From positions 1-7,123 of the forward strand of contig CAMLRI010000104.1 of the NCBI GenBank assembly GCA_946482385.1: a stretch of 7,123 nt of DNA, written 5' to 3'. This document shows, in pieces, positions 1 through 5,384 of the stretch. The notes under the pieces were generated by a model, which made no database searches, was not told where the DNA came from, and saw only the letters and a list, made by a program, of their open reading frames with translations. The translations under genes and the position numbers were made by a program. Origin of the DNA: an uncultured Cellvibrio sp. (GTDB lineage: Bacteria; Pseudomonadota; Gammaproteobacteria; Pseudomonadales; Cellvibrionaceae). Each line of letters opens with the position of its first letter. Position 1 is the stretch's first letter.

Positions 1-39
1 TCTGGGATTGTTCGTTGCCGAGTGGTTGCTTAGTTGGCC

Positions 40-1521
40 TTAGGCAAACCAGGGCTCACGCGCTTTCATAATCAGTGCTGCTGCGCGAGTCTCATCAACA
101 CCTTCGATACCCAGCAAATCATCAATGGATTGCTCCGCCAGGTCTTCCATAGTCACTATGCCGCGGCTGGCCAGTTGAATCGCCAGCGGCTGATCCATAC
201 CTTCCATCGTCAACAAATCTTCCGCCGGAGCCACGCCTTCAAGGCGCTCTTCCGAGGCCAAGGCCTGGGTAAGCAGTGCATCTTTGGCGCGAGCGCGCAA
301 TTCTTCGGCGATGTTTTCATCAAAACCGTCGATGGCGAGCATTTCTTCCAGCGGCACATAGGCCACTTCTTCGAGGGTGGTAAAGCCCTCTTCTACCAGC
401 ACGCCGGCGATATCTTCATCCACATCCAGGGCGCTCATAAACATATTGATATAGCTGCCGGATTCCGCTTCCTGCTTGGCCTGCCAATCGGCAACGCTCA
501 TGACGTTGATATTCCACCCGGTCAGTTCGCAGGCGAGGCGCACGTTCTGGCCGCCGCGGCCAATAGCCATGGCCAGGTTTTCTTCATTGACCGCCAAATC
601 CATCGAGCGGGCATCTTCATCCACCACAATGGATTCAATTTCCGCTGGCGACATGGCGTTGATGACAAATTGCGCCGGGTTATCGTCCCACAGCACTATA
701 TCCACGCGCTCGCCACCCAACTCGTTGGATACCGCTTGCACGCGCGAACCGCGCATACCCACGCAAGCACCCACTGGGTCGATGCGGCCGTCATTGGTTT
801 TTACGGCGATTTTGGCGCGCAGGCCCGGGTCGCGCGCAGCGCCTTTGATCTCAATCACTTCTTCCACAATTTCCGGCACTTCAATTTTGAACAGCTCCAC
901 CAACATTTGTGAGTTGGCGCGGCTGAGTAACAATTGCGGGCCGCGCGCTTCATTGCGCACATCCAACAGCAGCGCGCGCACGCGGTCGCCCATGCGGAAA
1001 ATTTCGCGGCCAATCAATTGATCGCGCGGCAGTACGCCTTCGGCGTTGTTGCCCAGGTCGACGATAATGCTGTCGCGCGTAACTTTTTTCACGGTGCCGC
1101 TGATAAGCTCGCCCATGCGATCGCGGTATTCATCCACCATTTGCGCGCGCTCGGCTTCACGCACTTTTTGCACAATCACTTGCTTGGCAGTTTGCGCGGC
1201 AATGCGGCCAAATTCGGCGTTTTCAATTTTTTCGCGATACACATCACCCGCTTTGAGCGAGGTGTCTTTTTCGTGCGCTTCTTCAATGGTGAACTGGGTG
1301 CCCAGCTCAGCCAACACATCGTCGCTCACCACTTCCCAGCTGCGGAAAGTTTCGTAGTCGCCGGTGGCGCGATTGATGACAACTTCAATAGTGGAGTCTT
1401 CATCAAAACGTTTTTTGGTGGCGGTGGCCAGGGCGGTTTCTATCGCCTGGAAAATCAGTTCTTTGTCCACGCCTTTTTCGTTTGATACCGCATCAGCGAC
1501 CAGCAAAATTTCTTTGTTCAT
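40..1521 (-). CDS. nusA: Transcription termination/antitermination factor NusA
   Basis: NusA binds RNA polymerase and nascent RNA in the cytoplasm and modulates pausing, intrinsic termination and antitermination. The 493-residue product matches the usual length of gammaproteobacterial NusA. Visible parts in order are the N-terminal RNAP-binding domain (about 1-125, starting [20 protein letters not shown]), an S1 domain (about 137-200), KH1 with its GMRGSR loop (255-260), KH2 with [10 protein letters not shown] (321-330), and two C-terminal acidic repeats (about 360-425 and 435-490). The repeats are typical of E. coli-type NusA and absent from many other bacteria. The ATG start is supported by the conserved N-terminus and by purine-rich AGAGG about 7 bases upstream. 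It is the last complete gene of the tRNA-rimP-nusA cluster, and infB should follow outside the window. NusA autoregulates this operon in E. coli; that is inferred, not seen, here. Confidence 0.98.
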   Translation of the reverse strand: MNKEILLVADAVSNEKGVDKELIFQAIETALATATKKRFDEDSTIEVVINRATGDYETFRSWEVVSDDVLAELGTQFTIEEAHEKDTSLKAGDVYREKIENAEFGRIAAQTAKQVIVQKVREAERAQMVDEYRDRMGELISGTVKKVTRDSIIVDLGNNAEGVLPRDQLIGREIFRMGDRVRALLLDVRNEARGPQLLLSRANSQMLVELFKIEVPEIVEEVIEIKGAARDPGLRAKIAVKTNDGRIDPVGACVGMRGSRVQAVSNELGGERVDIVLWDDNPAQFVINAMSPAEIESIVVDEDARSMDLAVNEENLAMAIGRGGQNVRLACELTGWNINVMSVADWQAKQEAESGSYINMFMSALDVDEDIAGVLVEEGFTTLEEVAYVPLEEMLAIDGFDENIAEELRARAKDALLTQALASEERLEGVAPAEDLLTMEGMDQPLAIQLASRGIVTMEDLAEQSIDDLLGIEGVDETRAAALIMKAREPWFA

Positions 1522-1547
1522 TGGTTTGCCTCTGTTAACTCCTCAAG

Positions 1548-1566
1548 CCGGTGGCCAGGCCACCGG
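1548..1566 (-). repeat. Perfect 9-bp inverted repeat upstream of the nusA RBS
   Basis: CCGGTGGCC and GGCCACCGG flank a single central A, giving a perfect 19-base hyphenated palindrome. In RNA the innermost pairs must open to form a loop. On the minus strand no T run follows: the next bases are CTTGAGGAGTT and then the nusA ribosome-binding site. It is therefore not an intrinsic terminator. It lies about 27 bases ahead of the nusA ATG, where it could affect translation initiation or be a processing site. Confidence 0.55.
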
Positions 1567-1586
1567 TGGTTAGATTTCCATGGAGG

Positions 1587-1604
1587 CGGCGAACTGGGTC
1601 GCCG
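1587..1604 (-). repeat. 6-bp hairpin in the nusA leader
   Basis: CGGCGA and TCGCCG are separated by six bases, giving a GC-rich stem-loop next to the larger palindrome at 1548-1566. No T run follows. It may form part of one leader fold; no function can be assigned. Confidence 0.35.
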
Positions 1605-1627
1605 GCCTGTCAATCACAAAAATTATC

Positions 1628-1660
1628 TATAACGACAATAAAGCTATAACGGCAATAAAG
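1628..1660. repeat. Imperfect tandem repeat, 17-base period, two copies
   Basis: TATAACGACAATAAAG (1628-1643) and TATAACGGCAATAAAG (1645-1660) differ at one base of 16 and are offset by 17 bases. They lie just after the rimP stop codon on the transcribed strand. The transcript would carry two copies of CTTTATTG(C/T)CGTTATA. They could be protein- or RNA-binding sites or a simple local duplication. Confidence 0.6.
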
Positions 1661-1676
1661 TCGGTCACACTAAAAA

Positions 1677-2171
1677 TTATTCGTCGGCGCCGGCGGCGTG
1701 TTCGCGCAAAATATCTTCATAGCGCGGCACCAGGTTGCCCTTGTCGATGGCATCTATGTGCAGGCGTACTGTTTGATTGTCAAACGCCAATACCAGCTCG
1801 CCATTTTCCACCGCCGAGATGACACCTTTAAAACGGCGGCGCCCCGCTTGGGCAATGCGCATACGCAGGCTCACGGTTTCGCCGATATAGCGCGCGTACT
1901 GCGCCTCGGTATAGAGCGGGCGATCCAAACCGGGCGAGGACACCTCCAGGGTGTATTCGCCGTCAATCGGATCTTCCACATCCAGCACGGCGCTGATTTG
2001 ACGGCTGACTTTTTCGCAGTCATCGAGCGAAACGCCCTGGGGGCCATCGATAAAAATACGCAGGGTGGTGTAGCGCCCCTGGGTGAGATATTCCAGCCCC
2101 CAGAGTTCGCAATCGAGGGATGCGACCACCGGGGCGATAAGATCGGTTAAACGCTCTTGTTTGGATGCCAT
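1677..2171 (-). CDS. rimP: Ribosome maturation factor RimP
   Basis: RimP acts in maturation of the 30S ribosomal subunit. The 164-residue product is slightly longer than E. coli RimP (about 150). It shows the N-terminal alpha/beta domain (LTDLIAPVVASLDCELWGLEY, about 8-28; TLRIFIDGPQGVSLDDCEKVS, about 36-56), the family hallmark LEVSSPGLDRPL (75-86) and the C-terminal Sm-like beta domain (about 90-150) ending in NLVPRYEDI. The reading frame stays open upstream to about 2414. The ATG at 2171 (MASKQERLTD) was chosen because it aligns with the RimP N-terminus, and because further extension would enter two terminator hairpins. The Shine-Dalgarno is weak: AGG lies about 11 bases before the ATG. 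It sits between tRNA-fMet and nusA, the conserved order. The short acidic tail HAAGADE is an extension over E. coli. Confidence 0.96.
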   Translation of the reverse strand: MASKQERLTDLIAPVVASLDCELWGLEYLTQGRYTTLRIFIDGPQGVSLDDCEKVSRQISAVLDVEDPIDGEYTLEVSSPGLDRPLYTEAQYARYIGETVSLRMRIAQAGRRRFKGVISAVENGELVLAFDNQTVRLHIDAIDKGNLVPRYEDILREHAAGADE

Positions 2172-2254
2172 AACAACTAAAACCTGTGCGCCAGCATGGG
2201 CTGAATGCTCGCCACAACGGGCGGCACCAGACAAATTCATGGGCCTGAAAATAA

Positions 2255-2275
2255 AAATGGGCCCCAGGCCCATTT
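2255..2275 (-). terminator. Second intrinsic-terminator-like hairpin between tRNA-fMet and rimP
   Basis: A perfect 9-bp stem (AAATGGGCC / GGCCCATTT on the minus strand) closes a 3-base loop and is followed by TTATTTTC. The T-rich tail makes it a plausible, perhaps leaky, intrinsic terminator. It lies 83 bases before the rimP ATG, inside what would be rimP leader RNA. With the hairpin at 2374-2394 it forms a tandem pair. Confidence 0.6.
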
Positions 2276-2370
2276 CAACGATTACTGCAAAACACCGCCA
2301 CAGACCTGTGCGGCCAGACTGCGCCGAGCGCGCCCGACCCGCAGAAAACCACAACAGAAAAAGCAAATAC

Positions 2371-2394
2371 AAAAAAGCCCCAAAAAGGGGCTTT
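2371..2394 (-). terminator. Intrinsic terminator after tRNA-fMet
   Basis: On the minus strand AAAGCCCC, a TTTTT loop and GGGGCTTT form an 8-bp stem (2374-2394). The stem ends in an uninterrupted T run reaching 2371. It begins about 48 bases past the CCA end of the tRNA, so it can release a short tRNA precursor. Reading on into rimP requires bypassing it. Confidence 0.8.
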
Positions 2395-2441
2395 CTGATG
2401 CGAACCCGCTTCACAAAGCAGCAAGTCCGTTATAAGAAATT

Positions 2442-2518
<77 letters not shown>

Positions 2519-2559
2519 ACTGAAACTCACATTTGCCAACTGCTCAAGTGAGGCCGCGA

Positions 2560-2588
2560 ATTATAGGGAGCCATCCCAAGCCGGTCAA
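2560..2588 (-). promoter_or_regulatory. Strong sigma-70 promoter of tRNA-fMet
   Basis: On the minus strand a -35 hexamer TTGACC (2583-2588) and a consensus -10 hexamer TATAAT (2560-2565) are separated by exactly 17 bases. An AT-rich tract just upstream (about 2589-2604, AATTCAAATATTTATC region) resembles an UP element. The bases after the -10 (TCGCGGCC) form a GC-rich discriminator, a feature of stable-RNA promoters under stringent and growth-rate control. The predicted start near 2553 leaves a leader of about 35 bases before the tRNA. Confidence 0.9.
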
Positions 2589-2605
2589 GATAAATATTTG
2601 AATTG

Positions 2606-2624
2606 GCGCCATTTTCTGTGGCGC
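2606..2624 (-). terminator. Possible weak terminator hairpin after the SprA-related gene
   Basis: GCGCCA and TGGCGC form a 6-bp stem with a 7-base loop just past the stop codon of the 2640-3533 gene and just before the tRNA promoter. The location fits a terminator. The following minus-strand bases are CAATTCAAATATT rather than a T run, so intrinsic termination is doubtful. Confidence 0.3.
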
Positions 2625-2639
2625 TTTGGCGACGCGCCC

Positions 2640-3533
2640 CTATGCCCGGCTATCGAACAAGCGCCCGGCGCCACTGGTACCGGGGAAGACCCCAATTTCG
2701 ATCAGGCGGCGATTGATGTCGATATTGCGCTGCCCTGCCTGCTCAAACAGTTCGGCGCGGGCGCGGCGCTGATCGAGCTGGCGCTGTTCCTCGCTAAAAC
2801 CGGCCTGGCGCTGCTCCTGGCGCGCCTGCTCCGCCGCCAAGCGCTCGGCTTCGCGCTCAGCTTCCTCGGCGCGCTGCTGCTCTTCCTCCTCGCGGGCACG
2901 GGCAGTTTCCTGCTCTGACTCTATGGCAGCCTGCTCGCGAATTTCCGCCCTGGCCTGCTGTGCCAACTGCGCCGCCTGGGCCGCTACCTGCCTATCCTGG
3001 CCGGAAGGTTCCGCCGGGGCATTGGCCGCGCGCTGGAGTTGCTCCGCCTTGCGCAGGGTTGCCTCAGGGTCGCCGGGGATGGGGCTGGTATCTATTTGCA
3101 CCGAGCCGCCCACGGCGTAGCTGACACCATCGGGGCCGCGCACGTATTCATAGCTAGGGCTGCTGCCATACTGGCCGGCAGCGGCGGCATGGGCTTGCTC
3201 ATGGGCGCGCACTTCGCGGTCGCGCGCAGCCAGCTCCTGCACCTGCTCTAACTCTTGCTGTTCTTGCTCACGCTGGGCGCGCTGCTGTTGGGCGTTTGCT
3301 TGATCATCAAGCGCCGCCCGGCCGCGATTGAGGCGATCTTGCTCCACTTCATCATTGGGGCGCTCGTCGGGAATGCGGCGATTCTGACTGCCCGCCGATT
3401 CCGCCAGCTGCTCCGCCGGGCGGAAGCTGGATTCCTTGAGATCGCTGGTTTCCTGGCTAACAGGCTGCCGCCCCACAGGCGCGTAAGGCGCTATGGTATT
3501 GGCAAAGTTAGAGGGAAGCGCAGCTCCGATCAC
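2640..3533 (-). CDS. SprA-related family putative zinc-metalloprotease-like coiled-coil protein
   Basis: The 297-residue product matches, from memory, the SprA-related family of putative metalloprotease catalytic-domain proteins, whose role is not established. Visible parts in order are a low-complexity N-terminus (1-60), a Q/E/R-rich helical stretch (62-108), HEQAH (111-115, an HExxH zinc motif) within REVRAHEQAHAAAAG, a conserved block SYEYVRGPDGVSYAVGGSV (127-145) followed by GDPEATLRKAEQL (154-166), APAEPSGQDRQVAAQA (172-187), a strongly charged coiled coil (about 195-262), and a short C-terminal tail. No signal peptide or membrane segment is visible, so it looks cytosolic unless exported by a special route. 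The start is GTG at 3533 with GAGG 7 bases upstream; the stop is TAG. It follows the 3548-3823 gene by 14 bases and is probably co-transcribed. The third zinc ligand cannot be fixed from sequence alone, so enzymatic activity is unproven. Confidence 0.8.
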   Translation of the reverse strand: MIGAALPSNFANTIAPYAPVGRQPVSQETSDLKESSFRPAEQLAESAGSQNRRIPDERPNDEVEQDRLNRGRAALDDQANAQQQRAQREQEQQELEQVQELAARDREVRAHEQAHAAAAGQYGSSPSYEYVRGPDGVSYAVGGSVQIDTSPIPGDPEATLRKAEQLQRAANAPAEPSGQDRQVAAQAAQLAQQARAEIREQAAIESEQETARAREEEEQQRAEEAEREAERLAAEQARQEQRQAGFSEEQRQLDQRRARAELFEQAGQRNIDINRRLIEIGVFPGTSGAGRLFDSRA

Positions 3534-3547
3534 CGTATCACCTCGCT

Positions 3548-3823
3548 TTAGGCCTTGATATCCAACAGCGTGCCCAGGGTTTCATCGGCGGTTTTAACCA
3601 CCTTGGCATTGGCATCAAACACCTGCGCTTGAACCCGCAGGTTGACCAGAGGCTCCGCCAGATCTTGCTGCTGCTGGCCATTTTGCGCCGCAGCACCTGC
3701 TTGACCGGGCTGAACTGCCTGGGTTGTGCCCGCCTGGGCGATCTGCTGCGCCGATTGCAGCATGGATGCCTGGCTGGTTTGCATGCCAATCAGGCCTTGA
3801 TTTACCACTGAACCTACGTCCAT
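3548..3823 (-). CDS. Small flagellar rod-protein-like hypothetical protein
   Basis: This 91-residue protein has no firm family name that I recognise. Its N-terminus (SVVNQGLIGMQTSQASMLQS) and C-terminus (NAKVVKTADETLGTLLDIKA) resemble the conserved end helices of flagellar rod and hook proteins of the FlgB/FlgC/FlgG type. In those, a motif like ANxKVIxTADEMLGTLLxI ends the protein. The middle is a short A/G/Q-rich linker with none of the usual core domain; FlgC itself is about 135-150 residues. The ATG at 3823 was chosen over the GTG codons at 3826 and 3829 because it lies 7 bases from GAGG (3831-3834). The SprA-related gene follows 14 bases after its TAA stop. It could be a rod-like secretion substrate or a divergent remnant; the flagellar link is inference. 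Confidence 0.7.
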   Translation of the reverse strand: MDVGSVVNQGLIGMQTSQASMLQSAQQIAQAGTTQAVQPGQAGAAAQNGQQQQDLAEPLVNLRVQAQVFDANAKVVKTADETLGTLLDIKA

Positions 3824-3841
3824 CACCACACCTCGCTGGAT

Positions 3842-3851
3842 GGGTTAACCC
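3842..3851. repeat. Perfect 10-bp palindrome GGGTTAACCC
   Basis: A perfect palindrome lies just upstream of the ribosome-binding site of the 3548-3823 gene. It overlaps the position where transcription would start from the sigma-54-like element. It could be an operator half or simply the start-site region; a 10-base palindrome alone is weak evidence. Confidence 0.3.
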
Positions 3852-3857
3852 GTTGAT

Positions 3858-3873
3858 AGCACTGGAAAAGCCA
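3858..3873 (-). promoter_or_regulatory. Candidate sigma-54 (-24/-12) promoter for the rod-like/SprA pair
   Basis: The minus strand reads TGGCTTTTCCAGTGCT, with GG and GC separated by 10 bases, the spacing required for RpoN promoters. TGGC at -24 is consensus and TGCT at -12 fits TTGCW except for one base. The middle ACG is not conserved. The predicted start falls near 3848, giving a leader of about 25 bases that contains the GAGG ribosome-binding site. Sigma-54 commonly drives rod and hook genes in polar-flagellated gammaproteobacteria. No enhancer site was identified. Confidence 0.4.
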
Positions 3874-3926
3874 TAGTCGACACAGACTTTCCCACTCTTC
3901 GCTAAAGTTTACGCCCGAAACCGCAC

Positions 3927-3961
3927 AAAAAACAGCCGGAGTTGCCGCCCCCAAGGCGGCT
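3927..3961 (-). terminator. Probable terminator of the biotin operon
   Basis: On the minus strand AGCCG (3957-3961) can pair with CGGCT (3934-3938), followed by a G and then six T residues (3927-3932). An alternative internal stem, GCCGCC/GGCGGC with a 5-base loop (3944-3960), competes with it. Both lie downstream of the TAA of the DUF2459 gene and before the candidate promoter of the next unit. The position and T run support termination; the exact fold is uncertain. Confidence 0.5.
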
Positions 3962-4007
3962 TTTAAGATGAGTTTGGCTTAAAAAATAAAGAGTTATAAC
4001 CGGTATT

Positions 4008-4694
4008 TTAAGGCGATGGCGGCAGGGCGCCCCGCGCCTGCTGCACCTGGGAAATGGCGCGCGCCTGCTCAAAAACACTCTGCGCCGTTAGCTTGAAGCG
4101 GCTGCGCACCGGCAGCCCGGCGCGCTGCAGGGCGATACTGCTCCAGGTGTTGCAGTTGTGCACCAGGCTGTAGCTGTCGCGGGCGCGGTAGAAGTTGCCG
4201 GTATTTTCCTGATAGGCGCGCAGCGGCATCAGCTGCCCCCGCTCATCCAGTTGCAGCGAGCTATCGAGGTATTTCACCAACTTTTTGAAGCCGCGCTCGC
4301 TCAGGGCGAGGGGCACACGGGTGTCGGCGGGGATATGCCCCAGGGGCGACTGCCAGTAAGTGAGCACCTGGATGGCCGAATAATCGGAAACAAACAGCGC
4401 CCGGGTGGCGCTGCCAAAGGTTTTGCTTTTGCCGGTGAAGTAGTCGCCATCGCCCCAGCCGATGCGCAGATAATTCTGCCCGCCGAGGTCGCCCTGCAGG
4501 CGGCGACTATAGCGGCGCACCGGCTCTGCCTCCAGCAACAGGCTGGTGTGCCAACCCTGGTAGATAAAATAAATGGTGTGCGGCGTGTTGTTGAGCGGGA
4601 TATCCGCCTCCCGCGGCAGGCTGTTGCAGCCAGCCAACCACAAACAGCAAGCCGCCAGCCACAGCCGCCCAGCCAAGAGCCACCACCGTCCCAT
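4008..4694 (-). CDS. DUF2459 / TIGR02117-type putative lipoprotein
   Basis: The 228-residue product resembles the conserved hypothetical DUF2459 (TIGR02117) family, whose function is unknown. A short basic start, a hydrophobic segment (about 5-21) and the lipobox LAGC (20-23) predict a lipoprotein with Cys23 as the lipidated residue; with Asn at +2, outer-membrane sorting is plausible. Family-like motifs are YQGWHTSLLL (45-54), IGWGDGDYF (78-86) and HNCNTWSSIAL (179-189). The His49 and Cys181 contexts recall the catalytic His and Cys of papain-like/NlpC-type peptidases, but that is inference. The start is 5 bases after the bioD stop, and no promoter is visible between, so it is probably the last gene of the biotin operon. 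Nothing in its sequence ties it to biotin chemistry. Confidence 0.8.
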   Translation of the reverse strand: MGRWWLLAGRLWLAACCLWLAGCNSLPREADIPLNNTPHTIYFIYQGWHTSLLLEAEPVRRYSRRLQGDLGGQNYLRIGWGDGDYFTGKSKTFGSATRALFVSDYSAIQVLTYWQSPLGHIPADTRVPLALSERGFKKLVKYLDSSLQLDERGQLMPLRAYQENTGNFYRARDSYSLVHNCNTWSSIALQRAGLPVRSRFKLTAQSVFEQARAISQVQQARGALPPSP

Positions 4695-4699
4695 AGCCC

Positions 4700-5383
4700 T
4701 TACCCCAGCAGCGGATTCAGGTCGAGATAAGCGGCGACCGCCTCGGCGCCCGGCTCCGCCAAGCGCGGCACTACCCCCAGGCAGGGGGCCGGCAGGCGCT
4801 GCGCCAGGCTGGCGATATTTTCCTGCAGGGCTGGCATCTCCCCATCCAACACATTGGCCACCCAGCCCGCCAAAGGCAGGCCATCATGGCGTATTGCCTC
4901 CGCCGTTAAGAGCGCATGGTTGATGCAACCCAGGCGCACCCCCACCACCAGCACCACCGGCAGGCGCAGGATTTGCGCCAGATCAGCCAGGGTTTCGCGC
5001 GGGTTGAGGGGCACCCGCCAGCCGCCGGCACCTTCCACCAAAGTGAAATCCGCCAGGTTGAGGCTACTGCGGCAAAAACCGGCGAGGCGATCGGCACCCA
5101 GAGTGCGTTTTTCCTGCTGCGCGGCTATGTGGGGTGCGATAGCAGCTTCCAGGGCGATGGGATTAATTTGCTCATAGACCACAGAAATAGTCGTCTGCGC
5201 CTGCAACGCCAGGGCATCGCTATTGCGCAAACCCTGCTCGCTGCGCACACAGCCCGCCGCCACCGGCTTCAGGCCGAGGGTGGACAGGCCGCGCTGGCGG
5301 GCGGCGGCCAAAAGTCCGGTCGCCACCAGAGTTTTGCCGGCATCGGTATCGGTACCGGTGATAAAAAAGGCTTTTTTGCTCAT
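4700..5383 (-). CDS. bioD: ATP-dependent dethiobiotin synthetase BioD
   Basis: BioD converts 7,8-diaminopelargonic acid, CO2 and ATP to dethiobiotin, the penultimate step of biotin synthesis in the cytoplasm. The 227-residue length is normal (E. coli about 225). The P-loop is GTDTDAGKT (10-18) with Lys17. KPVAAG (39-44) carries the Lys that aligns with the substrate-binding Lys of E. coli BioD. APH (83-85) and VEGAGGWRVPL (116-126) are family motifs, with Glu117 in the Mg/ATP site region. GVRLGCINHALLTAEAI (148-164) follows. The ATG lies 1 base after the TGA of bioHC and there is no clear Shine-Dalgarno, so re-initiation after bioHC is likely. The DUF2459 gene follows after 5 bases. Confidence 0.97.
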   Translation of the reverse strand: MSKKAFFITGTDTDAGKTLVATGLLAAARQRGLSTLGLKPVAAGCVRSEQGLRNSDALALQAQTTISVVYEQINPIALEAAIAPHIAAQQEKRTLGADRLAGFCRSSLNLADFTLVEGAGGWRVPLNPRETLADLAQILRLPVVLVVGVRLGCINHALLTAEAIRHDGLPLAGWVANVLDGEMPALQENIASLAQRLPAPCLGVVPRLAEPGAEAVAAYLDLNPLLG

Positions 5384-5384
5384 A

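Larger units (their letters stand above)
1522..1676 (-). other. Long structured nusA leader between rimP and nusA
   Basis: These 155 non-coding bases separate rimP from nusA. The rimP-proximal half is AT-rich and holds a 17-base tandem repeat. The nusA-proximal half is GC-rich and holds two hairpins. No convincing sigma-70 promoter was found: a TTGACA-like hexamer at 1608-1613 (minus strand) has only GC-rich sequence where its -10 should be. The leader may serve mRNA processing, attenuation or NusA autoregulation, but this is inference. Confidence 0.5.

Noticed and set aside
34..912. Plus-strand open frame of 292 codons antisense to nusA
   Set aside because: It lies fully opposite nusA and has the His/Phe/Gln-rich composition typical of a shadow frame; no family resemblance or ribosome-binding site.
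1585..1613. Possible nusA promoter with TTGACA at 1608-1613 (minus strand)
   Set aside because: The -10 window 17 bases away is GCCGCC-like, far from TATAAT.
2172..2414. N-terminal extension of rimP to an upstream start near 2414
   Set aside because: The extension would run through two terminator hairpins, is Arg/Ala-rich with no RimP similarity, and the ATG at 2171 aligns with known RimP starts.
2700..2950. Short internal repeats in the SprA-related gene
   Set aside because: These are explained by Glu/Arg/Ala/Gln-rich coiled-coil codons and are not nucleotide repeats of a regular unit.
3903..3929. Plus-strand TAAAGTTT, a perfect sigma-28 -35 box
   Set aside because: At the right spacing the -10 (CGCACAAA) matches GCCGATAA at only 3 of 8 positions, and no plus-strand gene lies downstream.
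3944..3964. Plus-strand terminator GCCGCC/GGCGGC followed by TTTT
   Set aside because: There is no plus-strand gene to terminate, and the T run is only four bases; the minus-strand reading is preferred.
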